5,306 nucleotides of DNA from contig JBGSOG010000069.1 in the NCBI GenBank assembly GCA_041739225.1, positions 1 to 5,306 of the forward strand, written 5' to 3'. A program made the translations under genes and the position numbers. The notes beneath the pieces are model-generated. The model searched no databases. It was given only the letters and a program-made list of their open reading frames with translations, and was not told the DNA's origin. Below, piece by piece: positions 1-5,185 of this stretch (positions within the stretch are counted from its first letter, which is position 1; each line of letters begins with the position of its first letter). This DNA is from BOKV01 sp041739225. GTDB taxonomy: Bacteria; Pseudomonadota; Alphaproteobacteria; Rhizobiales; Rhizobiaceae.

Positions 1-1
1 G

Positions 2-265
2 ATCGCCTCGCTTCGCGGCGTGCCTTTCTGCTGGCCGGGGCAAGCGGGCGAAGACTGGGCGCGCGGCGAAATCGCCGGACTGCTGGAGGCGCGCGGGCAG
101 TTGCAAGGCGAAAGGCAGGACAAATACAGGAGTGACCGCGCCTCGTCTCCTGAGTTAATCGAAGGGCGAGGCCCGCTGCGCGGGCACCTCAGGATGAGGG
201 CGCTGGGAGCAGTCGAAAACTGCCATGCCTCTCCCCTTCGACCTCATCCTGAGGCGCGACCCTGA
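2..265 (+). CDS. possible 3' end of an unidentified gene, partial at the left edge
   Basis: An open plus-strand frame enters from the left edge and stops with TGA at 263-265. Over positions 2-139 it looks coding: by hand count about 36 of 46 third codon positions are G or C, and the second position is the least GC-rich. The peptide ends in a charged, helix-like stretch (EIAGLLEARGQLQGERQDKYR). I recognise no family and assign no function. From about position 148 the frame runs through the intergenic repeat cluster, so the last 40 or so residues (ending LRPHPEARP) are repeat-derived and may not belong to the ancestral gene. If real, it converges on the hydratase gene. The opposite strand in the same codon register is also open here and has a similar GC pattern, so even the strand is uncertain. 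Confidence 0.3.
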   Translation: MASLRGVPFCWPGQAGEDWARGEIAGLLEARGQLQGERQDKYRSDRASSPELIEGRGPLRGHLRMRALGAVENCHASPLRPHPEARP

Positions 266-320
266 GCCTCCTGAGCTTGTCGAAGGGCGAAGGGGAGCCT
301 CGAAGGGCGAGGTTGAAGGG
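148..320. repeat. cluster of palindromic intergenic repeats (REP-like, sphingomonad type)
   Basis: Direct repeats of about 22 bp lie at 148-169 and 269-290, with the form TCCTGAGnnnnTCGAAGGGCG. Several inverted repeats overlap them: CCCTTCGAC (234-242) with GTCGAAGGG (279-287); CCTCAGGATGAGG (187-199) with its exact complement at 242-254; CTCCCCTTCG (231-240) with CGAAGGGGAG (288-297). Local hairpins are GCCCGC-TGC-GCGGGC (171-185), CCTCA-TCC-TGAGG (242-254) and CCTCG-AAGGG-CGAGG (298-312). The core CCTGAGCTTGTCGAAGGG (270-287) is a motif I know as a multicopy intergenic element in sphingomonad genomes; copy number cannot be checked here. The cluster lies just downstream of the hydratase gene on its strand and could stabilise or end that transcript. 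No transposase or attachment site is visible. Confidence 0.75.
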
Positions 321-333
321 CATGGCCTGCCCG

Positions 334-1116
334 CTACTTCCTCCAGGCCGGCGGGCGCTTTTCGAAGAAGGCCGTGACGCCCTCCTTGGCGTCGCCTTCC
401 CAGCAATCGGCCAGCAGCGCGGCGGTGTGGCGCATCATCGCTTCGTCCACTTCTCCGGCAATCTGGCCGATCAACTGTTTGGCCATCGCCACCGCCTTTG
501 GCGAGCAGGAGAGATAGGGGCTGATTTCGGCCTCGACCGCGGCATCGAGTTCAACGGCGGGAACAATGCGGGCGACGAGGCGCAGCTCCTTTGCCTCGGC
601 AGCGCCAAACAGCTTGGCGGACATGAAGACGCGGCGGGCATTGGCTTCCCCCATGCGGGCAATCACATAGGGGCCGATGGTTGCCGGGATCAGGCCGAGC
701 CGGGTTTCAGTGAAGCCGAAGTGGGCGGTATCGGCGGCGATGGCGATGTCGCAAACGCTGATGAGGCCGATGCCGCCGCCATAGGCCGGGCCGTTGATGC
801 GGCCGATCAGCGGCTTGGGCAGTTCGTTCATCGCCTTGAGCATGCGGGCGAGTTTCATCGCCTGCGCCTCGCGCTCAGCTCGCGGGGCTGCAAACTGCGC
901 CTGCATCCAGGTGAGATCGCCGCCGGCGCAAAAGCTGTCGCCTTCGCCGGTCAGCACCACGGCGCGGATGGCTTCATCGGCGGCAAGGTCGGCAGCGGCG
1001 GCGGCCAGTTCCTCCAGCATTTCGCCCGACATGGCGTTGTGCTTTTGCGGGCGGGCGAGAATGAGGGTGGCGACGCCGTCGGCGCGGTGGTCGATGCGGA
1101 GGGTCTGGTACGGCAT
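334..1116 (-). CDS. liuC: enoyl-CoA hydratase/isomerase family protein, probable 3-methylglutaconyl-CoA hydratase
   Basis: A crotonase-fold enzyme of 260 residues, a normal length for the family. The probable reaction is hydration of 3-methylglutaconyl-CoA to HMG-CoA in leucine breakdown, in the cytoplasm. Visible motifs are the oxyanion-hole segment SFCAGGDLTWM (61-71), the second glycine-rich turn GPAYGGGIGL (109-118), and FTETRLGLIPATIGPYV (135-151) with the probable catalytic Glu137. At the site of the first catalytic Glu of mitochondrial enoyl-CoA hydratase (E144 in rat) there is Gly117, as I recall for bacterial LiuC-type hydratases. The C-terminus EGVTAFFEKRPPAW (245-258) is typical. 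The ATG follows the TAG of the dehydrogenase gene with no gap and only a poor ribosome site, so translation is probably coupled. The leucine role rests on this neighbour; a generic or AtuE-like hydratase remains possible. Confidence 0.85.
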   Translation of the reverse strand: MPYQTLRIDHRADGVATLILARPQKHNAMSGEMLEELAAAAADLAADEAIRAVVLTGEGDSFCAGGDLTWMQAQFAAPRAEREAQAMKLARMLKAMNELPKPLIGRINGPAYGGGIGLISVCDIAIAADTAHFGFTETRLGLIPATIGPYVIARMGEANARRVFMSAKLFGAAEAKELRLVARIVPAVELDAAVEAEISPYLSCSPKAVAMAKQLIGQIAGEVDEAMMRHTAALLADCWEGDAKEGVTAFFEKRPPAWRK

Positions 1117-2280
1117 CTATCCGGTCACCCGCATCAGTTCGCGGCCGATCAGCATGCGGCGGATTTCGCTGGTTCCCGCGCCGATTTCCATCAGCTTGGC
1201 ATCGCGCATCAGCCGCCCGACCGGGGCATCTTCAAGGTAACCGGCGCCGCCAAAGGCCTGCACCGCCTGCAGCGCCTGCTGCATCGCTTGCTCGGCGGCA
1301 TAGAGCACGCAGGCGGCGGCATCCTGCCGGGTCACCTGGCCACGGTCGCATGCCGCCGCGACGGCATAGACATAGGCTCTTGCGGAGTTCATCGCGGTGT
1401 ACATGTCGGCGATCTTGGCCTGCATCAGCTGGAATTCGCCGAGCTTCTGGCCGAACTGCTTGCGCTCATGCATGTACGGAATGACAAAGTCGAGGCACGC
1501 GGCCATCAACCCGATGCAACCACCCGACAGCACCACGCGCTCATAGTCGAGGCCGGACATCAGCACATTGACGCCTTTGCCTTCGTCGCCGAGCACGTTC
1601 TCGAACGGCACTTCGCAGTCCTCGAAAATCAGCTCACCGGTATTGGAGCCGCGCATCCCCATCTTGTGAAACGGCTTGGAGGTCGAAAAGCCCTTGAATT
1701 CCTTCTCGATGATGAAGGCGGTGATGCCGCGCGACCCGGCGTCCGGATCGGTCTTGGCATAGACCACCAAGGTATCGGCATCCGGGCCATTGGTAATCCA
1801 GTATTTGGTTCCGTTGAGACGATAATGGTCGTTGCGCTTCTCCGCCCGCAGTTTCATCGAGACCACGTCGGAACCGGCTCCGGCCTCGGACATCGCCAGC
1901 GCTCCGACATGGTCGCCGGAGACCAGGCGCGGCAAGTACTTGCGCTTTTGTTCCACTGTGCCGTTGAGCCGGATCTGGTTGACGCAAAGGTTTGAATGCG
2001 CCCCATAGGACAGGCCGACGGACTGCGAGGCGCGGGCGACTTCCTCGACCGCAACCGCATGGGCAAGATATCCAAGGCCTGCGCCACCATATTCCTCTTC
2101 GACGGTAATGCCGAGGATGCCGAGATCGCCCATCTCCTTCCACAGTTGCATCGGGAAGGCATTGGTCTTGTCGATCTCGCCGGCAATCGGCGCGAGCCGC
2201 TGCTGCGCCCATCGATGCACGCTGTCGCGCAGTGCTTCGATGTCTTCACCCAAGGCGAAATTCATGCTTGCCGTGAACAT
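1117..2280 (-). CDS. ivd: isovaleryl-CoA dehydrogenase
   Basis: An FAD acyl-CoA dehydrogenase of 387 residues, full length, which oxidises isovaleryl-CoA to 3-methylcrotonyl-CoA in leucine catabolism and passes electrons to ETF. The N-terminal helical domain covers about 10-125 and includes the IVD-like SYGAHSNLCVNQI (91-103). The beta domain has the flavin-contact motifs ALAMSEAGAGSD (127-138) and WITNG (161-165). The C-terminal helical domain has LDYERVVLSGG (244-254), where Glu247 matches the catalytic base of human IVD (LDLERLVLAGG), then FGQKLGEFQLMQ (276-287), FGGAGYLEDAPVGRLMRDAK (343-362) and IGAGTSEIRR (366-375). The position of this Glu separates IVD from medium- and short-chain dehydrogenases. 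The chosen ATG has a strong GGGAGG site; Met6 is an alternative without one. It heads a two-gene unit with the hydratase. Confidence 0.95.
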   Translation of the reverse strand: MFTASMNFALGEDIEALRDSVHRWAQQRLAPIAGEIDKTNAFPMQLWKEMGDLGILGITVEEEYGGAGLGYLAHAVAVEEVARASQSVGLSYGAHSNLCVNQIRLNGTVEQKRKYLPRLVSGDHVGALAMSEAGAGSDVVSMKLRAEKRNDHYRLNGTKYWITNGPDADTLVVYAKTDPDAGSRGITAFIIEKEFKGFSTSKPFHKMGMRGSNTGELIFEDCEVPFENVLGDEGKGVNVLMSGLDYERVVLSGGCIGLMAACLDFVIPYMHERKQFGQKLGEFQLMQAKIADMYTAMNSARAYVYAVAAACDRGQVTRQDAAACVLYAAEQAMQQALQAVQAFGGAGYLEDAPVGRLMRDAKLMEIGAGTSEIRRMLIGRELMRVTG

Positions 2281-2286
2281 TGCGAT

Positions 2287-2292
2287 CCTCCC
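2287..2292 (-). promoter_or_regulatory. Shine-Dalgarno site of ivd
   Basis: On the minus strand GGGAGG lies 6 bases before the ATG at 2280. It supports Met1 over Met6 (ATG at 2265), which has no comparable site. Upstream, only a weak sigma70-like pair is visible (TTGCCA at 2335-2330, GAACAT at 2312-2307, spacing 17), too poor to call as a promoter. Confidence 0.8.
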
Positions 2293-2385
2293 GATTTAAT
2301 TTCGGTATGTTCACAAAGGCGGGCAGGATTGGCAAGCACGTTGGGCAAAAGGCAGCGGCATATTGTGCGCCACTTCAAACATGCG

Positions 2386-2410
2386 GGAACAAGTGATTTC
2401 ACGCTTTGTT
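2386..2410 (+). promoter_or_regulatory. candidate EcfG (general stress sigma factor) promoter for the fasciclin gene
   Basis: GGAAC (2386-2390), a 16-base spacer, then TGTT (2407-2410). The alphaproteobacterial EcfG consensus is GGAAC-N16/17-CGTT, so all five -35 bases and three of four -10 bases match. A transcript from it would start near 2417 and leave about 110 bases of leader before the ATG at 2528. It points toward the fasciclin gene and no other right-facing start lies between. This is a pattern match only; no mapped transcript supports it. Confidence 0.45.
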
Positions 2411-2514
2411 TACCATCATTGCGGCCCCGCCACGAAACTTTTCGCCGACGCCCAAGCGTACCTCGTCAAGGCTTGCGGGCAATCGTGCCCAAATGGCCTT
2501 GTTTGCAACCAAAC

Positions 2515-2518
2515 AGGA
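2515..2518 (+). promoter_or_regulatory. Shine-Dalgarno site of the fasciclin gene
   Basis: AGGA lies 9 bases before the ATG at 2528, and the reading frame from that ATG begins directly with a signal peptide. Together these fix the start there rather than at an in-frame upstream ATG (2363). A small perfect hairpin, GTTTG-CAAC-CAAAC (2501-2514), abuts the site. Confidence 0.75.
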
Positions 2519-2527
2519 ACAATCACG

Positions 2528-3082
2528 ATGAAGCGATTTACAAAAAGTCTGGTGGCAGGTTTTGCCACGATTGCGGTTCTGGCCGGCACAGCACAGGCAC
2601 AGGTCAAGTTTGTTGGCGGCGCGGCCATGTTTCCTGCGAAAAACATCGTCGAAAACGCGGTGAATTCCAAGGTCCACACGACGCTGGTCGCCGCAGTAAA
2701 GGCAGCTGGCTTGGTCGATACACTGTCTTCACCTGGCCCTTTCACGGTTTTTGCGCCGGTCAATTCCGGCTTTGCCGCATTGCCGTCAGGGACCGTCGAA
2801 ACCCTGCTGAAGCCGCAAAACAAAGGCAAACTGACCAAGATACTGACTGCACATGTGGTGCCGGGGACACTGTCGGGTGCCGAACTGCGCAAGCGGATCA
2901 AGGATGGCGGCGGCAAATACGCCATGAAAACCGCCAGTGGCGACACCTTGGTGGCAAGTGCCACAGGTCTTGTCATTTCGATCACCGACGAGAGCGGCGG
3001 GCGCTCAACGATCACGCAGCCCGACGTCAACCAGTCGAATGGTGTCATCCATGTCATCAACAAGGTGCTGTTGCCGAAATAA
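2528..3082 (+). CDS. secreted fasciclin (FAS1) domain protein
   Basis: A protein of 184 residues with a clear Sec signal peptide: positive n-region MKRFTKS, hydrophobic core at 8-20, and AQA before a likely cleavage after Ala24. It is expected in the periplasm or outside the cell. One FAS1 domain fills about 38-183. The H1 motif FTVFAPVNSGFAALP is at 72-86, the YH region ILTAHVVPG at 105-113 and the H2 motif NGVIHVINKVLLP at 171-183. In the YH region the usual Tyr before the conserved His109 is Ala108. FAS1 domains mediate adhesion or surface association in several lineages, but the ligand of this one cannot be read from sequence. The gene stands alone between a divergent unit and a strong terminator, with a candidate EcfG promoter upstream. 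A start at 2363 would bury the signal peptide and is unlikely. Confidence 0.93.
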   Translation: MKRFTKSLVAGFATIAVLAGTAQAQVKFVGGAAMFPAKNIVENAVNSKVHTTLVAAVKAAGLVDTLSSPGPFTVFAPVNSGFAALPSGTVETLLKPQNKGKLTKILTAHVVPGTLSGAELRKRIKDGGGKYAMKTASGDTLVASATGLVISITDESGGRSTITQPDVNQSNGVIHVINKVLLPK

Positions 3083-3101
3083 CACCCCCTGACGGCAAGG
3101 C

Positions 3102-3140
3102 GCGGGCGCAAAAGGTCAATTTGCGCCCGCATTTCGTTTT
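3102..3140 (+). terminator. rho-independent terminator after the fasciclin gene
   Basis: A perfect 11-bp stem, GCGGGCGCAAA (3102-3112) with TTTGCGCCCGC (3120-3130), encloses the 7-base loop AGGTCAA and is followed by the T-rich tail ATTTCGTTTT (3131-3140). It begins 19 bases after the fasciclin stop codon and isolates that gene from pyrC, so pyrC needs its own promoter. Confidence 0.9.
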
Positions 3141-3156
3141 GCCGATGAAGGATTGC

Positions 3157-3185
3157 TTGCCGCGCGTTTGCAACAAATCTAAGAG
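3157..3185 (+). promoter_or_regulatory. weak candidate sigma70-type promoter for the pyrC unit
   Basis: TTGCCG (3157-3162), a 17-base spacer, then TAAGAG (3180-3185). Transcription would begin near 3192, about 26 bases before the pyrC start codon. The match is modest, but because a strong terminator lies just upstream, a promoter must fall between about 3131 and 3217 unless there is read-through. Confidence 0.3.
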
Positions 3186-3217
3186 GGCTGTGAAAACGCC
3201 ACGGCAAGTGTGATCCC

Positions 3218-4261
3218 TTGACCCATACCATCAGCCTGAGAAAACCGGACGACTGGCATCTGCACCTGCGCGACGGGGCAATGCTTCACGCCGTGCTGCC
3301 GCACACAGCGGCTCATTTTGCCCGTGCCATCATCATGCCAAATCTGGTTCCACCGGTGGTAACGGCAAAAGATGCGCTGGCGTATCGCGCCCGAATCGCA
3401 GCCGAACTGCCGCGGGGTGTTGATTTCACCCCGCTGATGACATTGTACCTTACCGAAGGCACGGAACCCGACGATGTTGAAGCTGCACACCGCGACGGAA
3501 TTGCGCTGGCGGTGAAGCTCTATCCGGCGGGCGCTACCACCAATTCGCACAGCGGCGTAGGCGACCTCAACAAGGCTATGCCGGTGCTGGAGCGCATGGC
3601 GAAAATCGGCATGCCGCTGCTCATTCATGGCGAGGTCACTGATTCCGCAATCGACATTTTCGACCGCGAGGCTGTATTCATCGACACCGTACTGGATCCG
3701 CTGAGGAAGCGCCTGCCGGAACTGAAGATAACGCTGGAACACGTCACCACCAGCGATGGCGTTGCCTATGTCAAATCGGCTGAAAAAAACCTTGCCGCCA
3801 CACTGACCGTGCACCACCTCATCATCAACCGAAACGCCATTCTGGCTGGTGGCATTCGCCCGCACTATTATTGCTTGCCCGTTGCAAAACGCGAAAGTCA
3901 TCGTCTGGCATTGCGGGCTGCGGCGACCAGCGGTGACAAACGGTTTTTTCTGGGTACCGATTCAGCCCCGCATACCGATATTTTGAAAGAAGCCGCCTGT
4001 GGTTGCGCCGGTTGCTTCACAGCGCCAAACGCGATTGCCTGTCTGGCGCAGGTTTTTGACGAGGAACAGGCGCTCGAAAAACTTGAAGGTTTCGTCTCGG
4101 TCCACGGCGCGCAATGGTATGGCATGCCGGTCAACGAACAGCGCATCACGCTTCGCCGGACTTCCAGCCCGGTAGCAGGCCCGCACAAGATCGAGACCGG
4201 TGCAGGAACGGTAACAGTGTTCGATCCAATGTTTGAAATCTTCTGGGAGGTGTCGGCATGA
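3218..4261 (+). CDS. pyrC: dihydroorotase, E. coli-type (class II)
   Basis: The cytoplasmic zinc enzyme that cyclises N-carbamoyl-L-aspartate to L-dihydroorotate, the third step of pyrimidine synthesis. Its 347 residues match E. coli PyrC (348), and the two align along their whole length. Metal ligands are His14 and His16 (DDWHLHLRDG), the carboxylated Lys100 (AVKLYPAGATTNS), His137 (LLIHGEV), His175 (LEHVTT) and Asp248 (GTDSAPH). Likely substrate residues include Arg18, Asn42 and His252. The cysteine cluster CGCAGCF (261-267) is also kept. The start is TTG: an in-frame stop lies at 3191-3193, no ATG or GTG intervenes, and the next ATG (Met22) would remove the HxH motif. The ribosome site is poor (perhaps GGCAAG, 3203-3208). 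The stop overlaps the transaminase start as ATGA. Confidence 0.96.
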   Translation: MTHTISLRKPDDWHLHLRDGAMLHAVLPHTAAHFARAIIMPNLVPPVVTAKDALAYRARIAAELPRGVDFTPLMTLYLTEGTEPDDVEAAHRDGIALAVKLYPAGATTNSHSGVGDLNKAMPVLERMAKIGMPLLIHGEVTDSAIDIFDREAVFIDTVLDPLRKRLPELKITLEHVTTSDGVAYVKSAEKNLAATLTVHHLIINRNAILAGGIRPHYYCLPVAKRESHRLALRAAATSGDKRFFLGTDSAPHTDILKEAACGCAGCFTAPNAIACLAQVFDEEQALEKLEGFVSVHGAQWYGMPVNEQRITLRRTSSPVAGPHKIETGAGTVTVFDPMFEIFWEVSA

Positions 4262-5103
4262 GCCGTATTGTTTATGTGAACGGCGAATATCTGCCGGAAG
4301 AAGATGCCAAGATATCGGTGTTCGACCGCGGTTTCCTGATGGCCGACGGCGTCTATGAAGTAAGCTCGGTGCTGGATGGCAAGCTTGTCGACAACGAGGC
4401 GCACCTTGTCCGGCTGCAGCGCTCGCTCGATGAATTGCGCATGGCGGCGCCGATGCCGATGGCGCAAATCGAAGTGGTGCAAAAAGAAGTCGTGCGGCGC
4501 AACAACCTCACCGAAGGTTCGCTCTATTTGCAGGTAAGCCGCGGTGTCGCGGACCGTGATTTCACCTTGCCAAAAGACGCAACGCCTTCGCTGGTGATGT
4601 TCACGCAGGTGCGCGCCATTGCCGAAAACCCGGCGGTCCATCGCGGGTTCAAGGTGATCACCGTGCCCGACATCCGCTGGAAGCGGCGCGACATCAAGAC
4701 CGTGCAATTGCTGGCGCCTTCGCTGGCCAAGCAGGCTGCGGTGGATGCAGGCGCAGACGACGCGTGGTTCGTCGAGGACGGCTTCGTGACCGAAGGCACT
4801 TCCAACAATTCATGGATCGTCAAGGGCGGCAAGCTGATCACACGTCAATTGTCGAACGAGATCCTGCACGGCATCACCCGCAAGGCGATGATCCGGCTGG
4901 CGGAAGAAGACGGGCTGCAGATCGAGGAACGCGCCTTCACGGTGGAAGAAGCGCAAGACGCTGACGAGGCTTTTGTGACATCTGCCACCACGGTGGTGAT
5001 GCCGGTCGTCAGCATTGACGGCAAACTGATCGGCAACGGCAATCCGGGCAGCGTGACGCTGAGGTTGCGCCAGCTCTACGTAGAAGAAGCGCAAAAGGCC
5101 TGA
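4258..5103 (+). CDS. dat: class IV PLP aminotransferase, probable D-amino-acid transaminase
   Basis: A fold-type IV PLP enzyme of 281 residues, typical for the family. It probably exchanges amino groups between D-amino acids such as D-Ala and D-Glu and their 2-oxo acids in the cytoplasm. The small domain contains FDRGFLMADGVYEV (22-35), with Tyr33 at the site of Bacillus DAAT Tyr31. Lys147 in RDIKTVQLL (144-152) is the probable PLP Schiff-base lysine, Glu179 in TEGTSNNSW (178-186) the probable cofactor-contacting Glu, and VTSATT (240-245) the phosphate-side loop. The Bacillus carboxylate pair Arg98/His100 (PRAH) corresponds here to Arg100/Phe102 (DRDF), so substrate recognition may differ. 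It overlaps pyrC by ATGA and has its own GGGAGG site 7 bases upstream (4245-4250). A branched-chain aminotransferase or aminodeoxychorismate lyase is less likely. Confidence 0.87.
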   Translation: MSRIVYVNGEYLPEEDAKISVFDRGFLMADGVYEVSSVLDGKLVDNEAHLVRLQRSLDELRMAAPMPMAQIEVVQKEVVRRNNLTEGSLYLQVSRGVADRDFTLPKDATPSLVMFTQVRAIAENPAVHRGFKVITVPDIRWKRRDIKTVQLLAPSLAKQAAVDAGADDAWFVEDGFVTEGTSNNSWIVKGGKLITRQLSNEILHGITRKAMIRLAEEDGLQIEERAFTVEEAQDADEAFVTSATTVVMPVVSIDGKLIGNGNPGSVTLRLRQLYVEEAQKA

Positions 5104-5104
5104 T

Positions 5105-5140
5105 GCGAGCGCGCCATGCCGGTTTTGGCGTATCGCTCGC
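5105..5140 (+). other. intercistronic hairpin between the transaminase and serine dehydratase genes
   Basis: GCGAGCG (5105-5111) pairs exactly with CGCTCGC (5134-5140), and the adjoining CGCCA (5112-5116) with TGGCG (5126-5130). This makes a 12-bp stem with a 3-base bulge and a 9-base loop, starting just after the transaminase stop codon. No T-run follows (next is GCTTCAACCCC), so it is not a standard intrinsic terminator. It could stabilise or process the mRNA or partly reduce read-through. Confidence 0.5.
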
Positions 5141-5172
5141 GCTTCAACCCCAAGAGCCTGACGGCAATGTCC

Positions 5173-5180
5173 GGGGAGGA
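5173..5180 (+). promoter_or_regulatory. Shine-Dalgarno site deciding the GTG start of the serine dehydratase
   Basis: GGGGAGGA, a near-ideal ribosome site, lies 5 bases before the GTG at 5186. It fixes the start directly before the FLSVFDLYKIGIGPSSSHT sequence typical of the SdaA N-terminus. Confidence 0.85.
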
Positions 5181-5185
5181 TTTGC

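Noticed and set aside
148..320. The repeat cluster as a CRISPR array
   Set aside because: The repeats are palindromic, irregularly spaced and diverged, with no uniform spacers and no cas genes nearby.
277..1995. A 572-codon plus-strand open frame opposite the hydratase and dehydrogenase genes
   Set aside because: It is antisense to two clearly recognised enzymes, its peptide is rich in His, Gly and Arg with no family signature, and such frames are expected opposite GC-rich genes.
2516..2520. A second GGAAC that could be an EcfG -35 element
   Set aside because: It is part of the ribosome site 7 bases before the ATG, so a promoter there would start inside the coding region.
2363..2527. An earlier in-frame ATG for the fasciclin gene, adding 55 residues
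   Set aside because: It would bury a perfect signal peptide, lacks a good ribosome site, and starts upstream of the candidate promoter.
1996..3213. A 405-codon plus-strand frame crossing the ivd start, the intergenic region and the fasciclin gene
   Set aside because: It overlaps two well-supported genes and the perfect terminator stem in another frame, and its peptide resembles no family.
2416..3231. A 271-codon minus-strand frame opposite the fasciclin gene
   Set aside because: It is antisense to a protein with a signal peptide and all FAS1 motifs, and it crosses the terminator stem.
3179..4707. Two long minus-strand frames (3179-3901 and 3898-4707) that abut each other opposite pyrC and dat
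   Set aside because: They are shadows of two well-recognised genes; the near-continuous arrangement follows from the codon bias of the sense strand.
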